Source: Acidobacteriota bacterium (lineage in GTDB: Bacteria > Acidobacteriota > Blastocatellia > Chloracidobacteriales > JADJPF01). Taken from it: a DNA stretch of 55,424 nt. The stretch lies in the NCBI GenBank assembly GCA_016213785.1, contig JACQZQ010000124.1, positions 1 to 55,424 of the forward strand. Reading direction: 5' to 3'. Within the stretch, counting starts at the first letter, position 1, and each line of letters opens with the position of its first letter. Under the pieces are notes generated by a model that did no database searches, was not told where the DNA came from, and worked only from the letters and a program-made list of their open reading frames with translations. Shown piece after piece: positions 1 to 7,232 of this stretch. Both the position numbers and the translations under genes were made by a program.

Positions 1-120
1 AAGCGTTCTGGGGCTTGGTGGTATCAAATCAATGGTAATAAAATGTTGCTTTTGCGTTGTGCTTTTTGTAACGATACTTTTGACCAGCTTTTTACTCGTT
101 ATAAACTCATCAATAAATAG
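1..120 (+). pseudogene. C-terminal tail of a probable transposase (cut by window edge)
   Basis: An open frame enters from the left edge and stops with TAG at 118-120, giving 39 residues. The tail has a Ser-Gly-Ala-Trp-Trp segment followed by LLLRC and FDQLFTRY. From memory this resembles the C-terminal end of some IS transposases, where a WW...ALR motif precedes a short basic tail. Only the end is visible, so I cannot tell whether the gene is intact to the left or a remnant. No terminal inverted repeat is recognisable before the next gene starts 28 bp later. The family assignment is weak. Confidence 0.35.
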
Positions 121-147
121 TTATAAACGGGTATTGCTCCCAAAGTA

Positions 148-717
148 ATGAGCAATACTAAAAACAACAAAATTGCACTTTTGATCATCCCTCTAGTAAT
201 AACCATTACTTCAATTCTTCTTTACTGGCAAGGTCGCTCGTTAATTTGCACTTGTGGGAAAGTTTTTTTGTGGGTAGGAGATATTTGGAGTTCTGATAAT
301 TCCCAGCATATATTTGATCCTTATAGTTTTACTCATTTATTACACGGTTTTTTATTTAGCTGGATATTAATTTTACTGGCTAAAAAGGTTCCATATAACT
401 GGCAGATTGTTATTGTAGTCGTGCTAGAATCTTTATGGGAACTAGTTGAAAACTCGAATTTTGTCATAAATAGATATAGAGAAAATACTTTAGCTCTAGG
501 CTATCAAGGTGATACTATAATAAATTCTATTAGTGATATTTTTGCTTGTAGTGTAGGTTTTATAATTGCTAAGTATTTAGGATTTAAGAAATCTTTTATT
601 GTTTTTGTAATTATTGAACTTATTCTATTATTTTGGATTAGAGATAATCTAACCTTAAACATCATTATGTTAATTTATCCTATAAAAGAAATTAAACAAT
701 GGCAAATGGGTAAATAG
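148..717 (+). CDS. DUF2585 (UPF0314) family integral membrane protein
   Basis: The 189-residue protein has about five hydrophobic segments. It carries the conserved blocks I associate with DUF2585/UPF0314: LICTCG near residue 32, SSDNSQH near 48, a HLLHGF helix near 63, ELVENSNFVINRYRE near 98, GDTIINSISDI near 120, and IRDNLTLNIIMLIYP near the C-terminus. The family occurs widely in proteobacteria and its biochemical role is unknown; the conserved His, Glu, Asn and Asp residues in the membrane suggest an enzyme or channel, which is inference. The ATG has no clear ribosome binding site. It lies just after the putative transposase tail and 16 bp before the metalloprotease, with which it may be co-transcribed. 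Confidence 0.8.
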   Translation: MSNTKNNKIALLIIPLVITITSILLYWQGRSLICTCGKVFLWVGDIWSSDNSQHIFDPYSFTHLLHGFLFSWILILLAKKVPYNWQIVIVVVLESLWELVENSNFVINRYRENTLALGYQGDTIINSISDIFACSVGFIIAKYLGFKKSFIVFVIIELILLFWIRDNLTLNIIMLIYPIKEIKQWQMGK

Positions 718-733
718 TAAAAGAGAGGTCATT

Positions 734-2674
734 TTGAAAAGTATAAATTTCCAAAAAGTTTTTAATAAACATCTATACATAATTAGTTTTATTTTTTTAT
801 TTCTTCTTTGTTCAACAATAATGCCTTTAGAAAATAAGGCTAAGGCTTATTTTCCTCAAAATACAAACCGTATTTTTAATTATTCTATTGATAAGGAAAA
901 TCAAGATAATCAATCAAGGCTTGATGTTATAAAGAAGCCTTATATACAAAAAGAAAATTTTTTAGAGATAAATTTTGAGCCTTTGGAGTCTGAAGCTCTT
1001 TCTAATATAGAGCTTGAGCTACCAGATAAAGAGATTTACAAGGTTATTAAAACTTCCTTAGAAAAACGTTCTCAGAGTAATTATACTTGGCGAGGAAAAA
1101 TATACGAAAATAATGACCCTGAACAAGCATTTGATGTTATTTTAACGGTTGTTGATGGTTTAATGACAGGGCTTATTTATACACCTAAGAAATCTGTATA
1201 CCAAATAATTCCTATAGGTAAAGGCGTTCATAAAATAGTTTTACTAGATCACAATAAGTTTCCTGGTTGTTCTGGGCCAATAATTGCGCCTGAATTAGAT
1301 GAAGAAACTAAAAATAGTCAACTTTCTTTACTACCAAATAACTCAATAGATTTTCCTCAAACTTATTTTCCTGTTGGCAGGGATGAGAACTCAAAGAATT
1401 CAGAAACAGAAATACCTGTAGAAGATGCTAGTAGCAGGATTGATGTTTTGGTTTTATATGCTACAGATGCTCTTAAAGAAGCAGGTGGAATGGCTCAAGC
1501 AAGAGCACATGCTCAAGGATCAGTAGATGCGGCTAATACGGCTTATGCTAATAGTAAAATCTCTACAAGGTTAAACTTAGTAGGAATTGAGGCATCAATT
1601 GTATTAGATAATTCAGACTATAATTCAATACTTAACTTTATTCGTACAGATGCTAAAGTTGCAGAAATGCGAAATACTACAAAGGCTGATATGGTTTCTA
1701 TAATATTAAGTAGTGTTTCTTCTGCTTCGCTTTGTGGTTTAGGTTTTCTTAATTCTTCTAGTAACTCTGCTTTTTCGGTAGTAAAGTTTGATTGTGCAAT
1801 AGGTAATTTAACTTTTGCTCATGAATTAGGTCATAATATGGGGTGTCAGCATAATCCAGAAAATGGCGGTAGTATAATGTCTGGATCATTTCCTTTTTCG
1901 TTTGGACATTTTCAAGTTAATCAATTTAGAACGGTAATGGGAACTTCTAGCCCAAATAACCCTTGTGGGGATTGCACTAGAGTTCCATTTTTCTCCAACC
2001 CTGAGGTTTCAACTCAAGGTCTTTCTACAGGTGTAGCAAATAAAAGAGACAATGCTCGTACAATTAATGAGAGAGCAAGTGTGCTGGCAAATTTTAGCCA
2101 AGCAGAAACAGCAAAATCGGTTACTCTTTCAGTTTTCCCAAGTACTCGTTTTATTACTCAAGGCGATACTGCAAGCTATACTATAGTCATAAACCGTACT
2201 GATTTTGGTCAAGCAATAACCGCATCATTATCTTGTGTAAATCCTAGTGATTGCCAATTAACATCAACCTTAAATAACGTTGCTATTTCAGCTAGTTCTT
2301 CTGTTTTTAGTTTTCTTACTAGAACAGAAAGTACAATTCCTCCAGGGACTTATCAATTAACTGTAAAAGCAACTGCTCCTGATATAACAATTCAAAACTC
2401 TAATAATTTCCTTTTAGTAGTAAGAGGGACACCTAATGTTAGTACAGCAAATTATTCAAAACCCCTATTAAAGATTTCTGGAGCTAATTTTGAAGAAGAT
2501 GATAAAGTTATGATAAATGGGAAAGACTTAACTAGTCTGATATCGTCATTATCAAGCACTTCTATTTCCTTAAAAGGTAGTAAAAAGAAATTAAATCTAT
2601 CTAGTGGAACTAATAGCGTGGTGATCCGTACTAGCGCAGGTAGAACTTCTAACACATTTAACTTTAACTTATAG
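734..2674 (+). CDS. Secreted metzincin zinc metalloprotease (M12/reprolysin-like) with C-terminal IPT-like domain
   Basis: The start is TTG, with AGAGAGG about 7 bp upstream. Residues 1-38 form a signal peptide ending near AKA. Residues 40-230 look like a propeptide. The catalytic domain begins near SSRIDVLVLYAT (about 234) and holds the metzincin site HELGHNMGCQH, with zinc ligands H363, H367 and H373 and general base E364. A Met-turn follows at M382 (SIMSG). Residues about 455-560 resemble an Ig-like beta domain and 565-646 an IPT/TIG-like domain with the sequence ISGANF. The protein is therefore likely exported and cleaves extracellular or periplasmic protein; its substrate is unknown. It is followed by a hairpin terminator at 2684-2714. 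Confidence 0.85.
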   Translation: MKSINFQKVFNKHLYIISFIFLFLLCSTIMPLENKAKAYFPQNTNRIFNYSIDKENQDNQSRLDVIKKPYIQKENFLEINFEPLESEALSNIELELPDKEIYKVIKTSLEKRSQSNYTWRGKIYENNDPEQAFDVILTVVDGLMTGLIYTPKKSVYQIIPIGKGVHKIVLLDHNKFPGCSGPIIAPELDEETKNSQLSLLPNNSIDFPQTYFPVGRDENSKNSETEIPVEDASSRIDVLVLYATDALKEAGGMAQARAHAQGSVDAANTAYANSKISTRLNLVGIEASIVLDNSDYNSILNFIRTDAKVAEMRNTTKADMVSIILSSVSSASLCGLGFLNSSSNSAFSVVKFDCAIGNLTFAHELGHNMGCQHNPENGGSIMSGSFPFSFGHFQVNQFRTVMGTSSPNNPCGDCTRVPFFSNPEVSTQGLSTGVANKRDNARTINERASVLANFSQAETAKSVTLSVFPSTRFITQGDTASYTIVINRTDFGQAITASLSCVNPSDCQLTSTLNNVAISASSSVFSFLTRTESTIPPGTYQLTVKATAPDITIQNSNNFLLVVRGTPNVSTANYSKPLLKISGANFEEDDKVMINGKDLTSLISSLSSTSISLKGSKKKLNLSSGTNSVVIRTSAGRTSNTFNFNL

Positions 2675-2683
2675 TTTTTTAAG

Positions 2684-2714
2684 AATAAGGGCGACTAATT
2701 TAGTTGTCCTTATT
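2684..2714 (+). terminator. Hairpin terminator after the metalloprotease
   Basis: A 14-bp stem with a 3-nt loop: arms 2684-2697 and 2701-2714, including two G-U pairs, 10 bp after the stop codon. The downstream tract is only moderately T-rich. Confidence 0.5.
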
Positions 2715-2756
2715 AGTCTTATTAACCCTTACAAAATAAACTAATTAAAGGTTCTT

Positions 2757-2888
2757 ATGAAATTAATTTGTAAAAAATGTGGATATGTAAAAGAGTCTGA
2801 GATTCACCTAGAAATATGCCCAATGTGTAAATCACCTATGCAAATAATTAAAAAACTATTGAAATTAAAAATTCTCAAAATAACTTAA
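2757..2888 (+). CDS. Small zinc-ribbon protein (43 aa)
   Basis: A 43-residue ORF starts at ATG 2757 with an AAAGG-type ribosome binding site (about 2746-2751) and stops at TAA 2886-2888. It carries two CxxC knuckles, CKKC (residues 5-8) and CPMC (21-24), spaced 12 residues apart. This is a compact rubredoxin-like zinc ribbon followed by a Lys/Leu-rich tail. Nothing identifies the partner. The gene ends 9 bp before the next membrane protein, so the two are probably co-transcribed. It could act as a metal-binding or nucleic-acid-binding accessory protein, but that is a guess. Confidence 0.6.
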   Translation: MKLICKKCGYVKESEIHLEICPMCKSPMQIIKKLLKLKILKIT

Positions 2889-2897
2889 CTTTAGCTA

Positions 2898-3500
2898 ATG
2901 CAAACACTTACTATCGTTTTCTTTCTTATCTTATTACTAAACTTAATTCCTGCTTTTAGTCCGCCTACTTGGATGGTTTTATCTTATGTCAGCGTTTTAT
3001 ATAAGCCTAATTGGTTATTATTAACAACTGTTGGGGCCATAAGTGCTACATTAGGTAGAGTTATACTAGCCAAATTGTCTCATATAATTGTCAGAAATAA
3101 AGTGCTTAGTCAAAATACTATAGAAAACCTTGATAATTTAAGCACAGAAATGAAGAAAAGAAAACCCCTTACTTGGAGCATATTTTTACTATATGCTTTT
3201 GGCCCATTGCCTTCAAATCAGTTATTTATCGCCTATGGGTTAACTGGGCTTAGTTTAAGGTTAATAGTCATTCCTTTTTTTATAGGTAGATTTGCTAGCT
3301 ATGCATTTTGGATTCTTACAGCTTCACAAATATCTAATAAACTAGCAACAGAATCCTTTGATTTTAAGGGTATTTTTACAGGTTATTTTATTCTAGGCCA
3401 AATAGTTACACTATTATTAGTTTATATTTTTACTAAAATTGATTGGCAAAAGCTTTTTAGAGAAAAAAAATTTGGATTAATAAAAAAACACCCCAAATAA
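2898..3500 (+). CDS. VTT/DedA-like integral membrane protein
   Basis: The 200-residue, strongly hydrophobic protein has about five membrane segments. A short N-terminal motif, NLIPAFSPPTW, precedes a loop. A central segment, AFGPLPSNQLFIAYGLTG, is followed by FFIGRFASYAFW. This resembles the re-entrant loop and following helix of VTT (SNARE-associated/DedA) or small-multidrug-export-like proteins. Those families move lipids or small solutes; the substrate here is unknown. The start has no clear ribosome binding site and lies 9 bp after the zinc-ribbon gene, consistent with translational coupling. The C-terminus is a basic tail. A terminator hairpin follows at 3572-3600. Confidence 0.5.
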   Translation: MQTLTIVFFLILLLNLIPAFSPPTWMVLSYVSVLYKPNWLLLTTVGAISATLGRVILAKLSHIIVRNKVLSQNTIENLDNLSTEMKKRKPLTWSIFLLYAFGPLPSNQLFIAYGLTGLSLRLIVIPFFIGRFASYAFWILTASQISNKLATESFDFKGIFTGYFILGQIVTLLLVYIFTKIDWQKLFREKKFGLIKKHPK

Positions 3501-3571
3501 AAAATAAAGATTAAAAGCTGGCTTAAATTGATTTTAGAGATTAAAGTTATTTAATTTTTGCTTTAAAAGCA

Positions 3572-3600
3572 GAAAAGCCAGCTAAATAGCTGGTCTTTTC
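3572..3600 (+). terminator. Hairpin terminator
   Basis: Arms 3572-3583 and 3588-3600 pair over about 12 bp with a single bulged T and an AAAT loop. A T-rich stretch forms the end of the second arm and continues after it. It lies 72 bp after the VTT-like gene. Confidence 0.6.
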
Positions 3601-4268
3601 TAAACTTTTACCACTCTTTATTTGGTGGATACACTATTAAAGTGTAGTATGTTTTATTAAGTTGATGTATTTTTTGGTAATGTATTTCGCAAAATTATTT
3701 TGACTTTGGTTTATATTCAGTCAAATAGCTGATGTAATCTTCTTAAACATTAAAACTTAAGATGATTGGTTGTCAATGAGTGGAGAACCCAATGTAGCAG
3801 GGCTATCAGCTAAAACCCCCCTTTCGAGACCCCGCTAAGAATGTGTCAAAGCTAAACTAATTACCTTTAGACTGCCAGACCGCCATCTATTGACGACTTG
3901 TTTGTTCTCCAACAAAACAAGCTAATCTGGGGTTATAGGTTAAAAGTTATAGTAGCAATATTGTGTAACTACTTTATTTAGGTTTGCAATTTCTGTAAAG
4001 GCCTTACAGCTTTCTCGAAAGTCAGCCTCATAATAGATCAAATAGGTTTTAAAGTCACTAATTTTTTTCAAATTTCCCGGAAAAATTTTTGCTCTAACCA
4101 ATTATTAAATCAATGAATTACCATTCAGTCATTTAATTAACTTTATTATTAAACTCTGCTATCAAAAACTGCTAGAATTATATGAAAATTTTGGGAACTG
4201 GTTTAATATTTTAGCGTCTAGAACTTAAAATAATCCAAATAAAAATCTATAGTTTGAGGCAATAATTT
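3601..4268. other. Long gene-free region (668 bp)
   Basis: No open frame of convincing length or composition is present on either strand. The stretch is AT-rich except for about 3781-3940, which is clearly richer in G and C and contains paired segments (see the ncRNA entry). Nothing recognisable is seen in 3601-3780 or 3940-4250. A weak GAGG ribosome binding site for the next gene sits at about 4256-4259. Confidence 0.6.
3781..3921 (+). ncRNA. Candidate structured RNA or riboswitch-like leader, class unknown
   Basis: An 8-bp closing stem joins TGGAGAAC (3781-3788) to GTTCTCCA (3904-3911). Inside it, TAGC-A-GGG (about 3794-3801) can pair with CCCGCTA (about 3831-3837), and GTC-AAAG (about 3845-3851) with CTTTAGAC (about 3865-3872). 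A competing hairpin joins CTTGTTTGTT (3897-3906) to AACAAAACAAG (3911-3921) and overlaps the closing stem, so the two cannot form together. Mutually exclusive stems are typical of switches. The next gene on this strand starts about 350 bp downstream. I recognise no Rfam class; strand is also uncertain because the paired arms work on both. Confidence 0.35.
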
Positions 4269-5132
4269 ATGAGCGACCAACCTGATTTCAAAAGCGAGCT
4301 TCATCAAACCTACTCTAATAAAATTACTACACCTAATGATCTCCCCCCTTTACTAGAAAAAACTCCTAACCTAGAAAGCGCTTTTAATAATACTAATAAC
4401 TTTTCACAAGAACAAACTATTGATAATAGTTATACTTATACTAAACAGACCTATCCGATGTCTCAAGCTGAACATCTTCAAGACCTTCAAAATACTCTTC
4501 AACCTCAAAAACCTTCTTTATGGACAATGGAAGGTATACAATTTACAGTTACTAACTGTAGTTTTACTGTATTTCTAAGCTCTATAGCAGCAACAATTAT
4601 GCTCTATAGCTTTCCTGGTGTTAAAAGTAGTGAACTTATTACAGTTTTTTTAGGTCAAGCAATTGGAGGAATTTTAATAGGTATTGCTACTAGCTTAGTC
4701 CTTTGGCATAAATTAAAATCAGGCGAATCAATGTCTAGACCACTAGGTTTAAGTAATTTATTTAGTTCATTTGCAAATATTCCTATTGGTATTCTTATTG
4801 GTATTAGTTTATATGTTATATTTACAAATGACTTAATAAGTATAAGAGAATTTCTAACTGTTCCCCTTCGTATTCTAGAAATGTTTTATTGGGTGCCATT
4901 TGCCTTACTTCCTGCTGCAATAGCTTGTTGGGGTGCTCAAGTGTTTTTAGTAAATAAATATTTTGCTAATTCTTCATCTGGCATTAATCCAGCAATGGTT
5001 TCTAATTTACCTCCAACTAAATTTTCTGTAAAACGCTCAAACACTGCGGCTAGATGTGATATATGTCATCGTGATGATATGTTTGATATAAAACTTAGTT
5101 TTTGTCGTAGATGCCAACGTTACACAGTTTAA
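4269..5132 (+). CDS. Membrane protein with disordered N-terminus and C-terminal zinc ribbon
   Basis: The 287-residue protein is not recognised as a named family. Residues 1-85 are polar, Asn/Thr/Gln-rich and probably disordered. Residues about 95-235 contain four hydrophobic segments. The C-terminus ends with RCDICHRDDMF and FCRRCQRY, two CxxC pairs that form a zinc ribbon at the very end. This is a membrane-anchored protein with zinc ribbon and disordered tail, both probably cytosolic. A TGAGG ribosome binding site precedes the ATG. It stands alone downstream of the structured region at 3781-3921, which might regulate it, although the distance is large. Confidence 0.6.
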   Translation: MSDQPDFKSELHQTYSNKITTPNDLPPLLEKTPNLESAFNNTNNFSQEQTIDNSYTYTKQTYPMSQAEHLQDLQNTLQPQKPSLWTMEGIQFTVTNCSFTVFLSSIAATIMLYSFPGVKSSELITVFLGQAIGGILIGIATSLVLWHKLKSGESMSRPLGLSNLFSSFANIPIGILIGISLYVIFTNDLISIREFLTVPLRILEMFYWVPFALLPAAIACWGAQVFLVNKYFANSSSGINPAMVSNLPPTKFSVKRSNTAARCDICHRDDMFDIKLSFCRRCQRYTV

Positions 5133-5149
5133 TAACTTATAGTAATTTC

Positions 5150-5186
5150 AGATGGTTAGCTAGGCAATTATTTTTGCTAACCATCT
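5150..5186 (+). terminator. 11-bp hairpin, terminator or operator
   Basis: The arms AGATGGTTAGC (5150-5160) and GCTAACCATCT (5176-5186) are perfectly complementary with a 15-nt loop containing TTTTT. The element lies 17 bp after the preceding stop and about 50 bp before the AraC-type gene. There is no T-tract after the second arm, so it could also be a regulatory dyad for the downstream gene. Confidence 0.45.
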
Positions 5187-5238
5187 ATTAACACTATTAA
5201 TATTTGACAGTAGTTACAGCCTATGAAAAGCTTCTTTT

Positions 5239-6075
5239 ATGGAAGCAAAACAAATTGAATGGCAGATTCAACAACCTAACTATAGTCTTTCCTACAGTAA
5301 TTTAACTAGAGAACCCACCATTGAACAAATTTCCTTTTACTATACAATTTATTACTTACTATCAGGCTCACTTGAAATATCTTTTAATAATATTTTTCAA
5401 CTAATTGAAAAACAAAAAATCATTCTCCTCACTCCTACAAAACCTTACTTAATCCAAAATGGAAGAGGCATTTTATTTAGCATAAAAATAAAGCCTGATT
5501 TAATAAATGAATTAGCAACAAAACTCGCTATGGATTGGCGTGTGGGAGAAGTTTTTTTTGTAGAGCAAATAACCAATAGCAAAGAAATTAACAAAATCTG
5601 TCAACAGCTTATTTATGAGGCTACAAATCAATTAACTGGATACAAAATAGTTTTAGATACGCTAATAACTCAACTAACAGTAGAGTTATTAAGAAATTGG
5701 TTGAGAATCCGTCATAATCCTCAACTAGAACTCTCTCGTGTAGGATTGGTTGATCGTCGATTGCGTAGAGCAATTGAATATATGCATATAAACTATAATA
5801 AAGAGCTTATTTTATCAGAAATAGCCCAAGCAGCATTTTTAAGTGAGTATCATTTTGCACATTTATTTAAAAAACTTACAGGAATGACTCCTAATAATTA
5901 CTTAATAGCAATAAGAATAGAGCAAGCTAAAAAATTTCTTATAGAAACAGATCAATCCATGGCAAACATAAGTTTATCTGTAGGCTATTCTAGTCAAAGC
6001 CATTTTACAAAGGTGTTTCGCGCCTACACTGGTCTAACACCTGCTAAATATCGAGAACGTCTATTAAATAAATAG
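5239..6075 (+). CDS. AraC/XylS-family transcriptional regulator
   Basis: The 278-residue protein has the usual layout. An N-terminal sensing region of about 160 residues is beta-rich and cupin-like. It is followed by two helix-turn-helix units (about 170-275). The first includes LILSEIAQAAFLSEYHFAH; the second contains the family signature ISLSVGYSSQSHFTKVFRA with GLTPAKYR at the end. Such proteins bind direct-repeat DNA sites and activate transcription on binding a small molecule, here unknown. No adjacent metabolic operon suggests the ligand. No clear ribosome binding site precedes the ATG. The gene ends 34 bp from a convergent PilZ-like gene. Confidence 0.85.
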   Translation: MEAKQIEWQIQQPNYSLSYSNLTREPTIEQISFYYTIYYLLSGSLEISFNNIFQLIEKQKIILLTPTKPYLIQNGRGILFSIKIKPDLINELATKLAMDWRVGEVFFVEQITNSKEINKICQQLIYEATNQLTGYKIVLDTLITQLTVELLRNWLRIRHNPQLELSRVGLVDRRLRRAIEYMHINYNKELILSEIAQAAFLSEYHFAHLFKKLTGMTPNNYLIAIRIEQAKKFLIETDQSMANISLSVGYSSQSHFTKVFRAYTGLTPAKYRERLLNK

Positions 6076-6109
6076 ATAAATAAATAGAAAATAAATGGAG
6101 AAACTAAGA

Positions 6110-6445
6110 CTAATTCTTAGAAATTTCTATAGGCCAGTGATTAAAAGGCTTATCAAAGTGTATTCCTAATCTAATAATGTCATCATTATCTGGAAATAAG
6201 TAATCCCTATTAACAACTCTACCAATAACAGAGTCTGTTTCATTAATAATAACCTCTACTATTGTTCCTACAGGTAATAAAGACTCTGTAAATACTCCTA
6301 CCCCACCTTCGCTAGTATCTGCGATTAAAGCATCTATTGCTTTAGCTTGTCTATCTTCTTGTTTATCTTTATCTAAAGGGCGGAGTTTGACAAAAAACCT
6401 TAGTAGATTACGAGTCGTTTGACGAGTTTTAGAAAGTGTAATCAT
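6110..6445 (-). CDS. PilZ-like domain protein
   Basis: This 111-residue single-domain protein contains the block ADTSEGGVGVFTES (about 43-56), matching the (D/N)xSxxGxxV part of PilZ domains. The following strands, VGTIVEVII, VIGRVVN and RLGIHFD, fit the PilZ beta barrel. The upstream basic RxxxR-type motif that grips c-di-GMP is less clear, with candidate residues R17-R21 or R32. It is either a c-di-GMP receptor or a PilZ-fold protein that no longer binds the ligand. The ATG has a strong GGGAGGG ribosome binding site about 6 bp upstream. It is convergent with the AraC gene. Confidence 0.65.
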   Translation of the reverse strand: MITLSKTRQTTRNLLRFFVKLRPLDKDKQEDRQAKAIDALIADTSEGGVGVFTESLLPVGTIVEVIINETDSVIGRVVNRDYLFPDNDDIIRLGIHFDKPFNHWPIEISKN

Positions 6446-6561
6446 AAGCCCTCCCTAAACTTACTTAATATTAGTACTTCTCAAGAAATATTTGATAGAT
6501 TAAGCAAAATCTATACCTTGAAGTTCTCTCACTTAAAAAACCCTAAAGTTTTTTGAAGTGT

Positions 6562-6665
6562 GGGATTTTACGATCATAAGATGCAAGAAAGAATATTTAT
6601 TTGTTTTTATTATATTGGATATTTTCTTAGTCTAGCGGGATTTTACGACCTTAGAATGACGAAAA
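6562..6665. repeat. Imperfect direct repeat, two 29-bp copies
   Basis: Copies at 6562-6590 and 6637-6665 share GGGATTTTACGA exactly and then diverge moderately (TCATAAGATG versus CCTTAGAATG). They are spaced 75 bp start to start. They lie upstream of the PilZ-like gene start, so they might be binding sites or remnants of a dispersed repeat. Confidence 0.5.
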
Positions 6666-6695
6666 ATAAATTATCAAAAAACTCTAGTGGTACTA

Positions 6696-6750
6696 AAAAC
6701 ATTTAGGAGCAAATCTTTGTAATCTTTTAAGATCTGCTCCTAAATGTTTT
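6696..6750 (-). terminator. 16-bp hairpin terminator of the PLDc_N-like gene
   Basis: Arms 6696-6711 and 6735-6750 are perfectly complementary with a 23-nt loop. On the minus strand the second arm ends in TTTT, about 22 bp after the stop of the minus-strand gene. Confidence 0.65.
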
Positions 6751-6771
6751 CTATATTCTTTAAGTTTTAAG

Positions 6772-6942
6772 CTATTCTTTTTCACGAAATGCTAGTAAGT
6801 AAAGGGCTGGGCCTATAACTGGAAAAGCGACTACAGCAACTATTAACACTATTTTTTCGCCTAATGTGCGACGTTTGCTGTTAAGTATGTCAAAAATAGC
6901 AACTAGATAAAGTGCTGTAGTTATTAGGTAAAATAAACTCAT
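6772..6942 (-). CDS. PLDc_N-type small two-helix membrane protein (56 aa)
   Basis: The sequence has two hydrophobic helices. The linker DILNSKRRTLGEKI and the ending VIGPALYLLAFREK match the PLDc_N domain, the membrane anchor found at the N-terminus of cardiolipin synthases and also as a stand-alone small protein. The frame stays open upstream to 7041, but the start at 6942 is preferred. It has TTGGAGG about 11 bp upstream and puts the first helix at the very N-terminus, while the extra 33 residues are polar and unlike the family. The function of stand-alone copies is not established. Confidence 0.7.
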   Translation of the reverse strand: MSLFYLITTALYLVAIFDILNSKRRTLGEKIVLIVAVVAFPVIGPALYLLAFREKE

Positions 6943-7232
6943 AAAAAGGTACGCCTCCAAAAATCTAAGTTTTGCAGCTATTACGCTCTTATTAAAGGAT
7001 CTGTTCCAAAAGCATTCTAGCTTATTAAAGGATTTCTGCAAATATTTTTATATTAAATATACCTAGACAAATCTCCTTGCAGGTTGATAATTTTATATTG
7101 GGTAAGTTTTGGTTTTTGTAATTTGCAATGGATTATTTAATCAATAAACTAATGTGTTTGAAAATTTAATTATAATCAAAACATTTTATCTTAAATGTAA
7201 GTTTAATTAACAAAAAACTATAGGAGCAATAT

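Larger units (their letters stand above)
6446..6771. other. Gene-free region between PilZ-like and PLDc_N-like genes
   Basis: The 326-bp gap contains an imperfect direct repeat (6562-6590 and 6637-6665) and a terminator hairpin at 6696-6750. It otherwise holds only AT-rich sequence with no credible open frame. Confidence 0.6.

Noticed and set aside
1-147. Complete insertion sequence at the left edge
   Set aside because: Only a 39-residue tail is visible and no terminal inverted repeat or target-site duplication can be seen.
3781-3840. Possible tRNA or tmRNA from the TTTCGAGACC segment
   Set aside because: There is no matching T-arm, acceptor stem or CCA end on either strand, and no 7-base anticodon loop.
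3830-3910. Resemblance to a cobalamin riboswitch (GCCAGACCGCC and CCCCGCTAAG segments)
   Set aside because: The B12-box spacing is wrong, the GAAAA/GUGAAAAUCC core is missing and the downstream gene is not B12-related. Only the general fold is retained as a candidate.
6943-7041. Longer reading frame (33 extra residues) for the PLDc_N-like protein
   Set aside because: The extension is polar and unlike the family, and a good ribosome binding site lies before the internal ATG.
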